Assembly (NCBI GenBank): GCA_023260355.1
Contig: JALQVJ010000297.1
Span: 1-6,550 of the forward strand
DNA: 6,550 nucleotides
Source of the DNA: Burkholderiaceae bacterium
GTDB taxonomy: Bacteria > Pseudomonadota > Gammaproteobacteria > Burkholderiales > Burkholderiaceae_C
Direction of reading: 5' to 3'
Both the position numbers and the translations under genes were made by a program. Shown here piece by piece: positions 4,878-6,550 of this stretch; position 1 is the first letter of the stretch; the number at the start of each line of letters is the position of its first letter. The notes below the pieces were generated by a model. That model was not told the origin of the DNA. It searched no databases and was given only the letters and a program-made list of their open reading frames with translations.

Positions 4878-6550
4878 TCAATTCGCGGATGAACGGCTGG
4901 CCTCACGGATTTCGTTCAGGGTCAATTTCGGTGTGATGACTTCCGGATCAATCACGACTTCGATCAAATAGCCCCCTGTCGCGGACCAGGCCTCTGACCA
5001 AGCCTTTTCAAAATGCTCTGTTCGCGTCACGCGTGACGCTTCGAAACCATAGGCTTTCGCCAAGCCGACAAAATCTGGATTGTGCAAACCAGACCCAGCC
5101 AACCTGGCGGGATATTCACGCTCTTGATGCATACGGATGGTGCCGTACATCCCATTGTTGACAAGGACAATGACAAGTCGGGCGCCCTGTGCAGTGGCGG
5201 TGGCCAATTCTTGTCCGTTCATCAAGAAGTCGCCATCGCCAACAAACGCCAGGACGGGCCGACCTGAAACAATCGCCGCGGCGATGCCGGCGGGTGCACC
5301 GTAACCCATCGAACCGTTGGTCGGTGCCAGCTGCGTTCGCTGCCCCCTCGCCCAACCAGGCAGCGGATAGAAGCGATGCAACCACGTGGCGAAGTTACCG
5401 GCGCCATTGGTGCAGACCGTTTCGGCAGGCAAGTGCGATCGCACGTGCGCCATGACCGCGAACATGTCGACGTCACCTGGCGTCTCGCGGCGCGCGTGAA
5501 CCGGTGACGCGTGTCTCTCATAGGCCTGCCTCAACTGCACTCGCCAGTCGCTCCACGCGCAATTGGGTGGCGAAGCGCTTTGCGCCAATGCAGCCGCGAT
5601 GGCGGCCATCCCACTGTTGATCGCCAGCGTTGGCGTGTAAACCCGATAGAGTTCTTCTGGGTCAGCATGCACATGCAACAAGCCTTCTCTGCGCTGGCCA
5701 ACCGGCACAAGCGCATAGCCGCTGGTCGTGGACTCGCCGAGCCGCGCACCCAAAACGAGCAAGACATCGGCATCTTTGACGGCAGCCGCCAAGTGGGGAG
5801 CAATCCCCAAACCAACGTCCCCCACGTAGTTGTCATCGCGGTTGTCAAACAGGTCTTGGAAGCGAAACGCACACGCAACAGGCAACCCCCACTGATGGGC
5901 AAACGACTCAACGTCCAAGCACGCCTGCGCGCTCCAGCCTCCACCGCCCAAAATCACCAATGGCTTCTTCGCACCGCGAAGGTGGCTCAAGAGCTCAGCC
6001 AAACCTGCAGGATCCACGCCCCCTCTCACGGCTTCTACACGCGGCAGAGGCAACGCCTGGGTCGATTGCGTCAACATGTCTTCGGGCAATACGAGGACCG
6101 TGGGCCCAGGGCGCCCATTCATGGCAACGGCAAATGCGCGTTGCACGTACTCAGGGATTCGATTGACATCGTCGACGCGCTGCACGCTCTTGGCCAGTGG
6201 GCCGAACATGGCAGTGAAATCCACTTCTTGGAAGGCTTCCCTGTCTCTCGCATCTTGGGCAACATCACCGATCAGCAACACCATGGGTGTGGAGTCTTGA
6301 AAGGCGGTGTGCACGCCAATGCATGCATTGGTTGCGCCGGGCCCCCGCGTCACGAAACACACGCCAGGTCGCCCAGTCAATTTGCCAACGGCCTCGGCCA
6401 TGTATGCGGCCCCACCCTCTTGCCGGTTGGGGATGAATTCAATGGCGTCGGTGTATTCATGGAAGCCATCCAAAGCGGCCAAATAGCTTTCACCAGGCAC
6501 GCCGAACACATGTTTGACGCCTTGTTCGATCAGGCAGCGCACCAAAAGGT
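4878..6550 (-). CDS. Thiamine-diphosphate-dependent enzyme, acetolactate-synthase-like (partial, N-terminus cut by window edge)
   Basis: At least 555 residues with the three domains of the acetohydroxyacid synthase / benzoylformate decarboxylase superfamily, which decarboxylates a 2-oxo acid and transfers or releases the aldehyde unit. Numbered from the codon at 6545: the N-terminal pyrimidine domain has GVPGES (15-20), the catalytic Glu43 in RQEGGAA and TRGPGATNA (66-74); the central domain runs about 190-340; the C-terminal PP domain has GDGDF at 436-440 and NN at 463-464, the Mg/thiamine-diphosphate motif. The frame is open to the edge, with leucine codons before VRCLIEQG, so the true start lies beyond 6550 and only about 10-15 residues should be missing. 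The TTG at 6545 is not taken as the start. No ACT-domain regulatory subunit (ilvN/ilvH) follows before the terminator, so canonical acetolactate synthase is doubtful. Substrate unknown. Confidence 0.93.
   Translation of the reverse strand, partial: LLVRCLIEQGVKHVFGVPGESYLAALDGFHEYTDAIEFIPNRQEGGAAYMAEAVGKLTGRPGVCFVTRGPGATNACIGVHTAFQDSTPMVLLIGDVAQDARDREAFQEVDFTAMFGPLAKSVQRVDDVNRIPEYVQRAFAVAMNGRPGPTVLVLPEDMLTQSTQALPLPRVEAVRGGVDPAGLAELLSHLRGAKKPLVILGGGGWSAQACLDVESFAHQWGLPVACAFRFQDLFDNRDDNYVGDVGLGIAPHLAAAVKDADVLLVLGARLGESTTSGYALVPVGQRREGLLHVHADPEELYRVYTPTLAINSGMAAIAAALAQSASPPNCAWSDWRVQLRQAYERHASPVHARRETPGDVDMFAVMAHVRSHLPAETVCTNGAGNFATWLHRFYPLPGWARGQRTQLAPTNGSMGYGAPAGIAAAIVSGRPVLAFVGDGDFLMNGQELATATAQGARLVIVLVNNGMYGTIRMHQEREYPARLAGSGLHNPDFVGLAKAYGFEASRVTRTEHFEKAWSEAWSATGGYLIEVVIDPEVITPKLTLNEIREASRSSAN

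Noticed and set aside
6543..6545. TTG at 6545 as the start of the thiamine-diphosphate enzyme
   Set aside because: The frame is open to the window edge, and family members normally have about 10-15 residues before VRCLIEQG; the true start lies outside.

Overview
The window looks like a chromosomal housekeeping segment from a betaproteobacterium, most likely order Burkholderiales and probably close to Comamonadaceae. The evidence is moderately GC-rich coding sequence, the order zapB-like - zapA - 6S RNA, the sequence style of the 6S RNA, TACAAT-type -10 elements, and a small stand-alone SWIB-domain gene. This assignment comes from reading the sequence, not from a database search. No mobile element, CRISPR array, tRNA or rRNA is visible.

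Layout, left to right. A bidirectional terminator (43-75) ends a PLP-dependent aminotransferase gene read leftward (1312-125). Only 16 bp away, nth (endonuclease III) starts rightward (1329-1970). A short gap holds a good sigma70-type promoter whose -10 box lies so close to the next start codon that the mRNA is probably leaderless. This promoter drives a 71-residue ZapB-like coiled-coil protein and zapA, which overlap by ATGA. Next comes the 6S RNA gene ssrS (about 2608-2784) with its own -10 box, then a TauE/SafE (TSUP) membrane permease whose start codon is about 25 nt past the 6S 3' end.

A GC-rich hairpin separates the permease from a leftward gene of the RraA / HMG-aldolase family (4159-3671). 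A 272-bp divergent control region follows. It carries three copies of GAATCCCC on the rraA side and a structured leader hairpin with a C(UUCG)G loop on the other side. It leads into an 88-residue SWIB/MDM2-domain protein (4432-4698). A 15-bp palindrome and a strong bidirectional terminator (4729-4762) end that gene. The same terminator faces a leftward thiamine-diphosphate-dependent enzyme of the acetolactate-synthase-like family, which runs off the right edge of the window (4878-6550, N-terminus missing).

The genes do not form one pathway. The clearest functional cluster is zapB-like/zapA/6S RNA, which combines divisome (FtsZ-ring) factors with the global RNA polymerase regulator, plus a permease probably read through from 6S. 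I see no convincing new multi-gene system. The most unusual points are regulatory: the possible leaderless promoter, the triple GAATCCCC element overlapping the rraA ribosome-binding site, the SWIB leader hairpin, and a 14-nt sequence shared by two terminators 4.7 kb apart.
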